NCBI GenBank assembly: GCA_948543815.1
Contig: CAOVHW010000012.1
Coordinates: 1 to 13,177, forward strand
Reading direction: 5' to 3'
Source: an uncultured Eubacteriales bacterium
GTDB lineage: Bacteria > Bacillota > Clostridia > Lachnospirales > CAMVHY01
Length of the DNA: 13,177 nt
The stretch's first letter is position 1. Every line of letters starts with the position of its first letter. Positions 1 to 6,127 of this stretch are shown here, one piece after another. The translations under genes were made by a program, and so were the position numbers. The notes beneath the pieces were generated by a model, which was not told the origin of the DNA, ran no database searches, and saw only the letters and a program-made list of their open reading frames with translations.

Positions 1-1456
1 AATTTATAATTCCATTCTCAACCAATGTACCAAAATTTTTAATAACAGCTCCATCGTTAATTGTTAATTCAGTATCTTTGTCAATTGTTAATGTAACATC
101 ATTATCTATCTCAAGCGTTTTGTTTTCTTCTATTGTAAAATTTGACGGAAAAGTTACGTCTTCTGTTATCGTTACTTCGTCCCCATACATCGTTCCTGTG
201 TAATCTTCAGAATTTCCTTGGATTTCAAAGACAATTCCACTGTTGAATGTAAAACCTTGTAGAACATTTTTATCAGGATCTTCGGTGGCTGCAATTAATA
301 CAGCATTACCTTCTAAAATGTTGTTGCTTCCATCTCCAGCTCCATTATATTCATATCCGCCGCCAATTCCGGCTCCCCTTTTTCCTATCGCCGTTACAAC
401 ACCTCCAGCGATTGTGATGTTTTCCCCGTTTCCTCCATATCCGCCGCCAATTCCAGCACCATATCCCCCAGTTGCTGTAACTTCACCACCGCTGATCGTA
501 ATATTGTTTCCACTTACCAAACTGCCACTGCCGATTCCGGCTCCATTTGCTCCTCCGGTTGCCATGACTGTACCACCACTGATTGTAATGTTGCTTGCGC
601 TTCCTTGATCTCCGCCGCCGATTCCGGCGCTACCATATCCTCCGGTTGCCATGACTGTACCACCACTGATTGTGATGTTGCTTGCGCTTCCATTATTTCC
701 GCTGCCGATTCCGGCTGCATCTCCAATTGCTGTAACTTCGCCGCCACTGATCGTAATATTGCTTCCACTTGCATCAATTCCACCACCGATGCCGGCGCCA
801 CCATGTCCTCCGGTTGCCATGACTGTACCAGCACTGATTGTGATGTTGCTTGCGCTTCCATCTCTTCTATTATCGATTCTTCCACCACCGATGCCGGTGC
901 CACCATATCCTCCGGTTGCCGTTATAACTCCGTTTCCATCAATCGTCAGAGTTCCTGATAAAACATTACTATTTTTTTGCAATCCTGCAGAATAATATTC
1001 ATATGATATCAAAGTGTTTTCTGAATCATCAGCTAAAGTAATATTTACATCAAATGTTGCCTCATCCTGTATTTTCATTGCCGGACCAGTATTGGTGTTG
1101 ATATTTACGCCATTTAAAGTTAAATTTGCTTCCGAATTAATTTCAATTCGATCAGTTGTTGGTGTATTTGGATCGGTATTTTGGATTCTCATCGGTGTTG
1201 ACGATATAATCGTCAATACACCATCTGTTCCACTTGTTCCTTCAAAAGTATAATCTGTATCAGATGTTCCACCTTCAATAATAAAAGCACCAACTGCTTC
1301 AGCCTTAACTGAATATACTGGGCAATTACTTAAAAAAACTGCAAATGCTGAAGAAATTGCTAAAACATTTTTGAAAAAACGTTTAGTTCTATTAACATTT
1401 ATAGAATGTAAATGAAAAATTTTTCTTAGTTTATTACTATCTGCAAACTTATTCAT
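1..1456 (-). CDS. Secreted surface protein with glycine-rich repeats (C-terminus outside window)
   Basis: The reading frame is open from an ATG at 1456 to the window edge (485 codons, no stop). AAGGAGAT lies just upstream, which supports this start. Residues 1-54 form a long export signal: a basic N-region with RTKRFFK, a hydrophobic stretch around residues 30-43, and possible cleavage after KA or EA (52-54). Residues 55-169 are beta-rich and polar. Residues about 170-379 hold seven repeats built on ITISGGTVMATGG followed by GAGIGGG. The part after them (ITEDVTF, LTINDGAVIKN) again looks like beta-helix rungs. Such repeats are known from bacterial cell-surface proteins often annotated as carbohydrate-binding (DUF4353-like). 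That family name is a recollection of sequence style, not a search result. The anchor, if any, would lie in the missing C-terminus. Function is unknown; surface display or adhesion is an inference. Confidence 0.8.
   Translation of the reverse strand, partial: MNKFADSNKLRKIFHLHSINVNRTKRFFKNVLAISSAFAVFLSNCPVYSVKAEAVGAFIIEGGTSDTDYTFEGTSGTDGVLTIISSTPMRIQNTDPNTPTTDRIEINSEANLTLNGVNINTNTGPAMKIQDEATFDVNITLADDSENTLISYEYYSAGLQKNSNVLSGTLTIDGNGVITATGGYGGTGIGGGRIDNRRDGSASNITISAGTVMATGGHGGAGIGGGIDASGSNITISGGEVTAIGDAAGIGSGNNGSASNITISGGTVMATGGYGSAGIGGGDQGSASNITISGGTVMATGGANGAGIGSGSLVSGNNITISGGEVTATGGYGAGIGGGYGGNGENITIAGGVVTAIGKRGAGIGGGYEYNGAGDGSNNILEGNAVLIAATEDPDKNVLQGFTFNSGIVFEIQGNSEDYTGTMYGDEVTITEDVTFPSNFTIEENKTLEIDNDVTLTIDKDTELTINDGAVIKNFGTLVENGIIN
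320..949 (-). repeat. Seven tandem glycine-rich coding repeats
   Basis: Inside the surface-protein gene, seven units of 27 to 35 residues follow one another. Each starts with ITISGG or a variant (LTIDGN, ITISAG, ITIAGG) and continues with a T/A-rich strand and GAGIGGG or GIGSG. Units alternate between TVMATGG and EVTATGG or EVTAIG types. Unit length varies through the loop after GIGGG, for example DQGSASN, IDASGSN and YGGNGEN. DNA similarity between neighbouring units is high enough for recombination, so copy number may vary between strains. Confidence 0.85.
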
Positions 1457-1504
1457 AATTAAACATCTCCTTTGTTTAAACATAAAATTTTTAAATACAA
1501 CTTG

Positions 1505-1531
1505 TTACAACTACAAAATAATTTGTTGTAA
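1505..1531. promoter_or_regulatory. Inverted repeat downstream of surface-protein promoter
   Basis: TTACAAC (1505-1511) and GTTGTAA (1525-1531) form a 7-bp inverted repeat with a 13-bp spacer. It lies between the -10 box and the ribosome binding site of the surface-protein gene. The position suits an operator or a 5' UTR hairpin. No regulator is recognised, and chance occurrence in AT-rich DNA is possible. Confidence 0.25.
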
Positions 1532-1541
1532 TTGTTTTGTC

Positions 1542-1570
1542 ATTATATAACATGTCAAAACAATTTGCAA
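1542..1570 (-). promoter_or_regulatory. Sigma-A type promoter of the surface-protein gene
   Basis: On the minus strand, TTGCAA (1565-1570) is followed by a 17-bp spacer and TATAAT (1542-1547). It lies about 85 bp before the ATG at 1456. The -10 is perfect and the -35 matches TTGACA at five of six positions. Confidence 0.7.
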
Positions 1571-1636
1571 CAATACTTTTTGACAAAAATAAAATTATCT
1601 ATTTATCTTATCCAAAAATTTAACAACTATTAAATT

Positions 1637-1745
1637 TAAAACCTTACTTTTCTTGAAAAAAAATAAGAAAAGAACTTTAACAAAAAAAATCTTTATGTGA
1701 TTTCACATAAAGATTTTTTATAAAGTCTATTTTTAATAAAGCAAT
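1637..1745. repeat. Dispersed intergenic repeat, short copy
   Basis: This stretch matches 11858-11965 over about 105 bp: the left end ACCTTACTTTTCTTGA, the middle AGAACTTTAACAAAAAA, a central hairpin, then TTTTTTATAAAG and ATAAAGCA. Its left-end palindrome is degraded compared with the second copy. It lacks a recognisable counterpart of the right-end hairpin at 11984-12013. It is intergenic, between feoB and the surface-protein gene. Two copies in 13 kb suggest a family present many times in the genome. Confidence 0.75.
1684..1719. terminator. Bidirectional hairpin terminator (repeat-borne)
   Basis: A 17-nt arm (1684-1700) pairs perfectly with 1703-1719 around the centre ATGTGA-TT-TCACAT. 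The arm begins with an A-run and ends with a T-run, so the transcript has a U-tract in either direction. On the minus strand it lies about 50 bp after the end of the small FeoB-associated gene, where feo operon termination is expected. Confidence 0.7.
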
Positions 1746-1766
1746 TAAAGAAACTTCATGAAAAAA

Positions 1767-1886
1767 TTAAAATTTTTTTCTGCAATTTTTTTTATATGGG
1801 CAATTACTACAATTATTTTTTTTTAATTTTTGAATGCAAAATAAAATTATAATAGCAATGATTATCAATAAAATTATGTCAAAAAT
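1767..1886 (-). CDS. FeoB-associated cysteine-rich small membrane protein
   Basis: Directly after feoB, in the same frame as feoB, is an open frame ending at TAA 1767-1769. Read from the ATT codon at 1886 it gives 39 residues: hydrophobic helix MFDIILLIIIAIIILFC (1-17), basic QKLKK (19-23), then the cysteine cluster C26-x2-C29-x5-C35 in NNCSNCPYKKNC. This is the layout of the FeoB-associated Cys-rich membrane protein family, and the place after feoB is typical. Its role is presumed to be assisting Fe(II) transport at the membrane. The start is odd. There is no ATG, GTG or TTG near a Shine-Dalgarno site in this frame. GAGATGAT (1892-1897... reading leftwards) stands 5 nt before the ATT. An ATG at 1896 in the +1-related frame hits TGA after five codons. 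A TTG at 1868 would leave a shorter helix. The true start is unresolved; the gene identity is fairly firm. Confidence 0.7.
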   Translation of the reverse strand: MFDIILLIIIAIIILFCIQKLKKNNCSNCPYKKNCRKKF

Positions 1887-1901
1887 TATTTATCATCTCA
1901 C

Positions 1902-3917
1902 TTATAAAAATAATTTTCCAACTTGAAATATAATAAATGAAACAATCCATGCGATTAAAAATTGAAATATAATTGAAAAAATCGCTAGTTTCCATGAAGT
2001 TTCACGTTTAATTGCGTAGATTGTTGCAATGCATGGAACATATAAAGCAATGAAAACCATGTAGCAATAAGCTGAGAGTGGTGAAAAAATTTTAGGCAAA
2101 GCGATTGAAATATCTGTGAACAAAATACTGAGAGAGCTAACAATTGTTTCTTTGGCGACAAAACCTGTCAAAAGTGCAACACATACACGCCAATCACCAA
2201 ATCCAAGCGGAGTGAATACTGGCGCGATAAATTTTCCAATCATTCCTAAAATACTTTTTGAATTATCGGAGACGACGCAAAATACGAAATTAAAATTTTG
2301 CATAAACCAAATAGTTATAGAAGCGAGCAATAAAACACTACCGGCTTTTTCAACAAAATCTTTTAACCTATCATAAACGTGTTTGATTAAATTTTTAAAC
2401 ATAGGAAGCCGATACGGTGGTAGTTCCATAATAAAATTTGAATTATCAGTATGTAAAATTGTTTTGCTCAAAATTATTCCGGCTAGCGCTTGCAAAATTA
2501 TTCCGAGTAAATAAAAACTAAAAATAACAAGGCCGGCATGATACGGGAAAAAAATTTTTGACAATATAGCATACACCGGCATTTTTGCACTACATGAAAT
2601 AAATGGCGTCAAAAAAATTGTGAGTCGCTTACTTTTTTCGTTATCAAGAGTTCTGGCGGACATGATTGCAGGAGCACTGCACCCAAATCCTAATAGCATA
2701 GGTACAAAAGATTTTCCAGACAAACCAATTTGACGCAGAGGTTTATCCATGATAAAAGCGGCGCGTGCAATATAACCGCTATCTTCAATGAATGACAAGA
2801 AAAAAAATAAAATTGCAATCTGCGGTAAAAAAACTAATATCATTCCAATTCCTGAAATTATTCCTTTTGTGACCAAATCAATTAAAATTGGCTTTACATT
2901 CAATGACAATAAAGTTTGTTCGGTAAATATCGAAATATTGTCAAGAAAATTTTCTATTAATCCTGATAAAAATTCGCCGCCAAAACTAAATGTGCATTCG
3001 AAAATCAAAAACATTATAAGTAAAAATATTGGGATTGCTAGATATTTATTTACTAATATCTTATCAATTTTTCTTGAAATCGCAATAGTGTTTGCTACAT
3101 GCGTTTTGCTGACGCATTTTGCTATCAGGTTGTCAATAAAATTATATCTATCGGTGGCGATAATAATATCCCAAGATTTTCGTGGGATATCGACGGAAAT
3201 ATTTGGCGCGATATTAATTTTTTTGTTTCTTCTTGTTCGTCTATTTCTTTTTTTTATAACTATTCTGTTGATTTTTCTTCTTTTGATTCTTTTACATCTT
3301 CTTTTTTTATTGCCTTCAATTATTTTCATTGCCGTTAAAATTGTGCAAGGAATATTGATTTGAGCTAATTGTGCAATAATTTTTTTTGCCCAAAAAAATT
3401 CTTCCGTATTTATTAAAACTGATTCTGTTTTCAATTTAATTGATGAATTTTTTAATATATCAATCAAATTATCAATGCCAATAGATTTTGCCGCAGATAT
3501 TGGTACGATTGGAATGTCCAAAATTTCCGACATCATTTCATAATTTATACTATCGCCGTGTTTCTCAACTTCGTCCATCATATTTAAAACAATGATAATT
3601 GGCAAGCCGATTTCAATTAATTGCGTTGTCAAGTAAAGATTACGTTCAATATTTGTTGCGTCAACTATATTTATAATTAAATCCAGTTTTTCATGTAAAA
3701 GATAATTGCTCGCAATAATTTCGTCCTCAGAATATGAAGATAATGAATAAATTCCGGGCAAATCTACAATATTTATCTCGCTATTTTTTAAAATGCCTTG
3801 CTTTTTTTCAACGGTAACGCCTGACCAATTCCCAACATATTCTTGACTATCAGTAAGTTTGTTAAACAAAGTTGTCTTGCCGCAATTTGGATTACCGACA
3901 AGTGCAAAAGTTTTCAT
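1902..3917 (-). CDS. feoB: Ferrous iron transport protein B
   Basis: This is the GTPase-coupled inner-membrane Fe(II) permease. The G domain has GNPNCGKT (8-15, P-loop), DLPG (52-55), NMMD (112-115) and SAAKSIG (141-147). The helical linker includes TEEFFWAKK (171-179) and TAMKIIEGN (195-203). Membrane segments run from about 292 to 671. They contain the conserved gate motifs GFGCSAPAIMS and SCSAKMPVY, each with a Cys, and the SGYIARAA motif. At 671 residues it is near usual bacterial FeoB length. ATG at 3917 lies 4 bp after the feoA stop, so the two genes are coupled. The odd part is residues 204-233, where 20 of 30 residues are Lys or Arg; most FeoB proteins are acidic there. The +1 frame of the same DNA reads acidic (KKEDVKESKEEKSTE), suggesting a compensated frameshift. 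The transporter motifs are all intact, so the protein is probably functional. Confidence 0.95.
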   Translation of the reverse strand: MKTFALVGNPNCGKTTLFNKLTDSQEYVGNWSGVTVEKKQGILKNSEINIVDLPGIYSLSSYSEDEIIASNYLLHEKLDLIINIVDATNIERNLYLTTQLIEIGLPIIIVLNMMDEVEKHGDSINYEMMSEILDIPIVPISAAKSIGIDNLIDILKNSSIKLKTESVLINTEEFFWAKKIIAQLAQINIPCTILTAMKIIEGNKKRRCKRIKRRKINRIVIKKRNRRTRRNKKINIAPNISVDIPRKSWDIIIATDRYNFIDNLIAKCVSKTHVANTIAISRKIDKILVNKYLAIPIFLLIMFLIFECTFSFGGEFLSGLIENFLDNISIFTEQTLLSLNVKPILIDLVTKGIISGIGMILVFLPQIAILFFFLSFIEDSGYIARAAFIMDKPLRQIGLSGKSFVPMLLGFGCSAPAIMSARTLDNEKSKRLTIFLTPFISCSAKMPVYAILSKIFFPYHAGLVIFSFYLLGIILQALAGIILSKTILHTDNSNFIMELPPYRLPMFKNLIKHVYDRLKDFVEKAGSVLLLASITIWFMQNFNFVFCVVSDNSKSILGMIGKFIAPVFTPLGFGDWRVCVALLTGFVAKETIVSSLSILFTDISIALPKIFSPLSAYCYMVFIALYVPCIATIYAIKRETSWKLAIFSIIFQFLIAWIVSFIIFQVGKLFL

Positions 3918-3921
3918 GAGT

Positions 3922-4152
3922 TTAATCCTTAATTGTCACAAAAATTTTACTTGCATCGGATTTTCGCAGACTTAATTCATAACCGCGCAAACAAATTTCA
4001 ATCGGATCACCAAATGGTGCAATATTTGATATCATAACTTCAGTGCCGGGGATGACGCCCATATCTATTAATTTTTGCTTGATATCATTGCCACAAATTT
4101 CACTAATTACTGCTTTATCATATCTTTTAAGTTTTTCTAAAGTATTCTTCAA
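3922..4152 (-). CDS. feoA: Ferrous iron transport protein A
   Basis: A 76-residue cytosolic SH3-like protein that works with FeoB. Family features are visible: KQKLIDMGVIPGTEVMI (about 25-41), DPIEICLRGYELSLRKSDASKI (49-70) and a short basic start. Length is typical for FeoA. The start is a TTG at 4152, six bases after GAGGTGAT, a good ribosome binding site. No ATG is available in a sensible place. It is the first gene of the feo unit, 4 bp before feoB. It begins only 49 bp after the end of a tRNA-Gln gene. There is no clear promoter in that gap, so read-through from the tRNA promoter is likely. Confidence 0.92.
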   Translation of the reverse strand: MKNTLEKLKRYDKAVISEICGNDIKQKLIDMGVIPGTEVMISNIAPFGDPIEICLRGYELSLRKSDASKIFVTIKD

Positions 4153-4171
4153 GATTTTATCACCTCAAATT

Positions 4172-4187
4172 GTTAGCCAATGCTAAC
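4172..4187. promoter_or_regulatory. Palindrome before feoA, candidate iron-responsive operator or RNA hairpin
   Basis: GTTAGC and GCTAAC form a perfect 6-bp inverted repeat around a 4-nt centre, just upstream of the feoA ribosome binding site. The TTAGC/GCTAA halves faintly resemble DtxR/IdeR-type iron boxes, but the match is partial. In the minus-strand RNA a second hairpin, UAACU-AAA-AGUUA (4184-4196), shares bases with it. The two would exclude one another, so an RNA switch is also conceivable. Neither reading is proven. Confidence 0.35.
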
Positions 4188-4201
4188 TTTTAGTTAAAAA
4201 A

Positions 4202-4274
4202 CTAGGCAGGAAGGATTTGAACCTTCGAATGTCGGAGTCAGAGTCCGATGCCTTAACCGCTTGGCGACTGCCCA
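4202..4274 (-). tRNA. tRNA-Gln, anticodon CUG
   Basis: The minus strand folds as a 73-nt tRNA. The acceptor TGGGCAG pairs with CTGCCTA using a weak U1-A72 pair typical of tRNA-Gln, with discriminator G. The D-arm contains CGCCAAGCGGTTAAGGC. The anticodon arm is TCGGA-CTCTGAC-TCCGA with anticodon CTG. The T-arm is GAAGG-TTCAAAT-CCTTC. CCA is not encoded. It is the last of three tRNAs in the transcript. Confidence 0.95.
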
Positions 4275-4283
4275 ATAAAAAAA

Positions 4284-4355
4284 CTGGGCTGGAAGGATTC
4301 GAACCTTCGAATGCAGGAGTCAAAGTCCTGTGCCTTACCACTTGGCGACAACCCA
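4284..4355 (-). tRNA. tRNA-Gln, anticodon UUG
   Basis: The minus strand folds as a 72-nt tRNA. The acceptor TGGGTTG pairs with CAGCCCA, with discriminator G and no CCA. The anticodon arm is CAGGA-CTTTGAC-TCCTG with anticodon TTG. The T-arm is GAAGG-TTCGAAT-CCTTC. It is closely similar to the neighbouring tRNA-Gln(CUG), nine bases away, so the pair probably arose by tandem duplication. Confidence 0.95.
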
Positions 4356-4373
4356 ATAAAAAAAATATATACA

Positions 4374-4456
4374 TGCAGTTAGGGGGACTCGAACCCCCAA
4401 GGTCTAGGACCACTAGATCCTTAGTCTAGCGCGTATGCCAATTCCGCCACAACTGC
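4374..4456 (-). tRNA. tRNA-Leu, anticodon AAG
   Basis: An 83-nt class II tRNA on the minus strand. The acceptor GCAGTTG pairs with TAACTGC, with discriminator A as expected for Leu and no CCA. The long variable arm TGGTC-CTA-GACCT is present. The T-arm is GGGGG-TTCGAGT-CCCCC. The anticodon arm is CTAGA-CTAAGGA-TCTAG. With T33 fixed, the anticodon is AAG (4420-4422 on the complement). An A at the wobble position is uncommon in bacteria outside tRNA-Arg(ACG) and implies deamination to inosine. First gene of the tRNA cluster. Confidence 0.9.
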
Positions 4457-4476
4457 TAATTAATTTTGCGTCTTTA

Positions 4477-4505
4477 TTATTACATAAAAATGATATGTTT
4501 GTCAA
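4477..4505 (-). promoter_or_regulatory. Strong promoter of the tRNA cluster (and perhaps feo)
   Basis: On the minus strand, a perfect TTGACA (4500-4505) stands 17 bp from TAATAA (4477-4482). It lies about 20 bp before the first base of tRNA-Leu. It runs divergently from the promoter at 4540-4568. Confidence 0.8.
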
Positions 4506-4539
4506 GTGAAAATAAAAATTTATTTATGGCGCTCAATAT

Positions 4540-4568
4540 TTGTATTAATTATTGAAATATGCTAAAAT
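4540..4568 (+). promoter_or_regulatory. Promoter of the 285-aa hypothetical gene
   Basis: TTGTAT (4540-4545), a 17-bp spacer and TAAAAT (4563-4568), with TG one base before the -10 (extended -10). It lies about 40 bp before the ATG at 4610. Confidence 0.55.
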
Positions 4569-4609
4569 AAATAACATATGACAAAATTATTATGAAGAGG
4601 TTAAGAGAA

Positions 4610-5467
4610 ATGGAAGATACAGAAATAAAAAATAATGTAGAAAATGAATTATCAGATTCTCAATCGCAACAGTATGTAATAAGTACTTTTGGTAAAATTT
4701 TTCGTATTACTTTATTGTGGCTTACTTTCCCAATATGGAGTGTGTTAAGAGCTACTATAAAAACACTTGCAATTATTCGTCAATGGTATATATGCCGCAT
4801 GTGTACTGTTTGTTCTGGATTAAAAGCAAAATGGGCTCTTGCGGGTGAAAAAAATTTAGTAGATATAAAATGGTATGATAAAAAATGGTTTATCACAATG
4901 CGAAAAATTCTTTTCCCAATTGATTGGGTTATTCATATTGTAATTGGTACTGTAATCGCCCCATTTAAATTTATCAAGTCGTTCTTTATGAGTTTTAGAA
5001 CAGCTTATCGAATCACTAAAGATGTATGTAGTAATAAACCAAATGAATATTGTTATACAAATGGAGATTGGTTTTTAGTTGTTTTTTTGAATTTGTTCAA
5101 AAGTAAAGAAAATAAACTATATAGTACTTATCTGACAACACGAGTTTATATAATAGATGATTCAGAAACTATAGAAGAATATATTAAAGATGGTTACATA
5201 GACAATAATGCAAAAAAAATTATAGATGTCGAAATAGATGAAAATAAAAAAATGGCTAAAAAAGATTATATCTGGGAATCGTCTGTTCCTGTGTTAAAAT
5301 ATATAAATAATGATGGTGATAAGTCTATTCTTAAGCATATTCAAGCTATTCTAGGGTTAAATAGCATCAAACCACAATATGATGCTAATAAATTTTTTTT
5401 TAAAAGTGAAAAAGAAAATCTTTCTTGTACAGAAAAAGTGTCAGTTCTTGAAGAATCTGAAAAATAA
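4610..5467 (+). CDS. Hypothetical membrane-associated protein, 285 aa
   Basis: No family recognised. The start at 4610 is preferred because AAGAGG (4595-4600) is correctly spaced before it; an ATG at 4592 has no ribosome binding site. There is a polar N-terminus (1-27). A hydrophobic stretch at about 30-56 contains LLWLTFPIWSVL. Then comes a Cys triplet C62-x2-C65-x2-C68 in ICRMCTVCSG. A second hydrophobic stretch is at about 99-128 and a shorter one at 153-163. The C-terminal half (164-285) is charged, with many Lys, Asp and Glu. No signal-peptide cleavage motif is evident. It stands alone, with its own promoter and a hairpin terminator directly after the stop, between the tRNA cluster and nrdG. 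The cysteines might bind metal or form a redox site; that is a guess. Confidence 0.75.
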   Translation: MEDTEIKNNVENELSDSQSQQYVISTFGKIFRITLLWLTFPIWSVLRATIKTLAIIRQWYICRMCTVCSGLKAKWALAGEKNLVDIKWYDKKWFITMRKILFPIDWVIHIVIGTVIAPFKFIKSFFMSFRTAYRITKDVCSNKPNEYCYTNGDWFLVVFLNLFKSKENKLYSTYLTTRVYIIDDSETIEEYIKDGYIDNNAKKIIDVEIDENKKMAKKDYIWESSVPVLKYINNDGDKSILKHIQAILGLNSIKPQYDANKFFFKSEKENLSCTEKVSVLEESEK

Positions 5468-5479
5468 CAAAAAATAAAT

Positions 5480-5508
5480 AATCGTTGATTTATATCAACG
5501 ATTTTTTT
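5480..5508 (+). terminator. Rho-independent terminator of the hypothetical gene
   Basis: ATCGTTGAT (5481-5489) pairs with ATCAACGAT (5494-5502) across a 4-nt loop, followed by a T-run. It begins 13 bp after the stop codon. Confidence 0.85.
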
Positions 5509-5581
5509 ATGTTTTTCAATAAAAATTTGCAGTATCAATATCTTTTACAAACGAGTATTTTTAAATTTTTAGTATGCAAGT

Positions 5582-5619
5582 AAAAAAATCTCTTACATCA
5601 AATTTTTTTGATGTAAGAG
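5582..5619 (-). terminator. Rho-independent terminator of nrdDG
   Basis: On the minus strand a 13-bp stem (CTCTTACATCAAA at 5590-5602 against 5607-5619) with a 4-nt loop is followed by seven T's (5582-5588). It begins eight bases after the nrdG stop. The convergent terminator of the neighbour lies about 75 bp away. Confidence 0.85.
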
Positions 5620-5626
5620 TTTGAGA

Positions 5627-6127
5627 TTAGTACCAAGATTTATCTAAAACAATTTTGTTTTGCGCTAATGATTTTTGTACGTCAATTATCCGTTGATTTT
5701 CAGAGCCACGAAATTTTAATGACAAATTACGTTGTGCCAAAATAAATGGCCCATCTACCAATGTATCGATAAATTTTAAAACAGGCGCAAATTTTTCATT
5801 ATCACGTATTTTTTCAAAAGTAAAACCGGAATATACGGCAACATTATAATTGTTAGCTTTAAATAATTTTACGAGTTCAAGTAAACTTTCCGGCTGACAA
5901 AATGGTTCGCCTCCACTTAATGTTACCGCATCGATTAGCGGATTTTTTTTTGCAATATCTAAAACTTCTTGGCATGTAAAATATTTACCGCCGTCAAAAT
6001 TTTGTAATTGTGGATTATGACAGCCATGACATTTATTACTGCAACCTTGCATAAATATTGCCAGGCGAAGGCCTGGCCCATCTACAATTGAATCATTTAC
6101 TATTCCACCGATTTTTACTTTACACAT
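5627..6127 (-). CDS. nrdG: Anaerobic ribonucleotide reductase activating protein (radical SAM)
   Basis: This is the 4Fe-4S radical-SAM enzyme that abstracts a hydrogen from NrdD to make its glycyl radical. The cluster motif C29-x3-C33-x2-C36 lies in GCSNKCHGCHNP. The SAM-binding TLSGGEPF and the N-terminal GGIVNDSIVDGPGLR are family hallmarks. At 166 residues it has the usual NrdG size. I chose ATG at 6127, which starts inside the nrdD stop region (8-bp overlap). An upstream in-frame start at 6190 would add 21 residues not seen in the family. Translation is probably coupled to nrdD. It acts in the cytoplasm under anaerobic conditions and depends on iron. Confidence 0.95.
   Translation of the reverse strand: MCKVKIGGIVNDSIVDGPGLRLAIFMQGCSNKCHGCHNPQLQNFDGGKYFTCQEVLDIAKKNPLIDAVTLSGGEPFCQPESLLELVKLFKANNYNVAVYSGFTFEKIRDNEKFAPVLKFIDTLVDGPFILAQRNLSLKFRGSENQRIIDVQKSLAQNKIVLDKSWY

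Noticed and set aside
320..949. Regularly spaced repeats that could suggest a CRISPR array
   Set aside because: The repeats are in frame, of varying length, encode ITISGG/GIGGG units, and have no unique spacers of constant size or cas genes.
243..995. Several open frames on both strands across the left-end repeats (Pro/Ser-rich on plus, Gln/Ala-rich on minus)
   Set aside because: They are shadows of the glycine-rich repeats. The continuous minus-strand frame from 1456 has a signal peptide and ribosome binding site, and explains all of them.
2788..3363. Long plus-strand frames opposite feoB, one very hydrophobic
   Set aside because: Antisense to a clear feoB. The hydrophobic stretch is the complement of the Lys/Arg-rich tract. 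No ribosome binding site or family signal.
4183..4429. Open frames on both strands over the tRNA cluster
   Set aside because: The DNA folds fully into three tRNAs; these frames are accidental.
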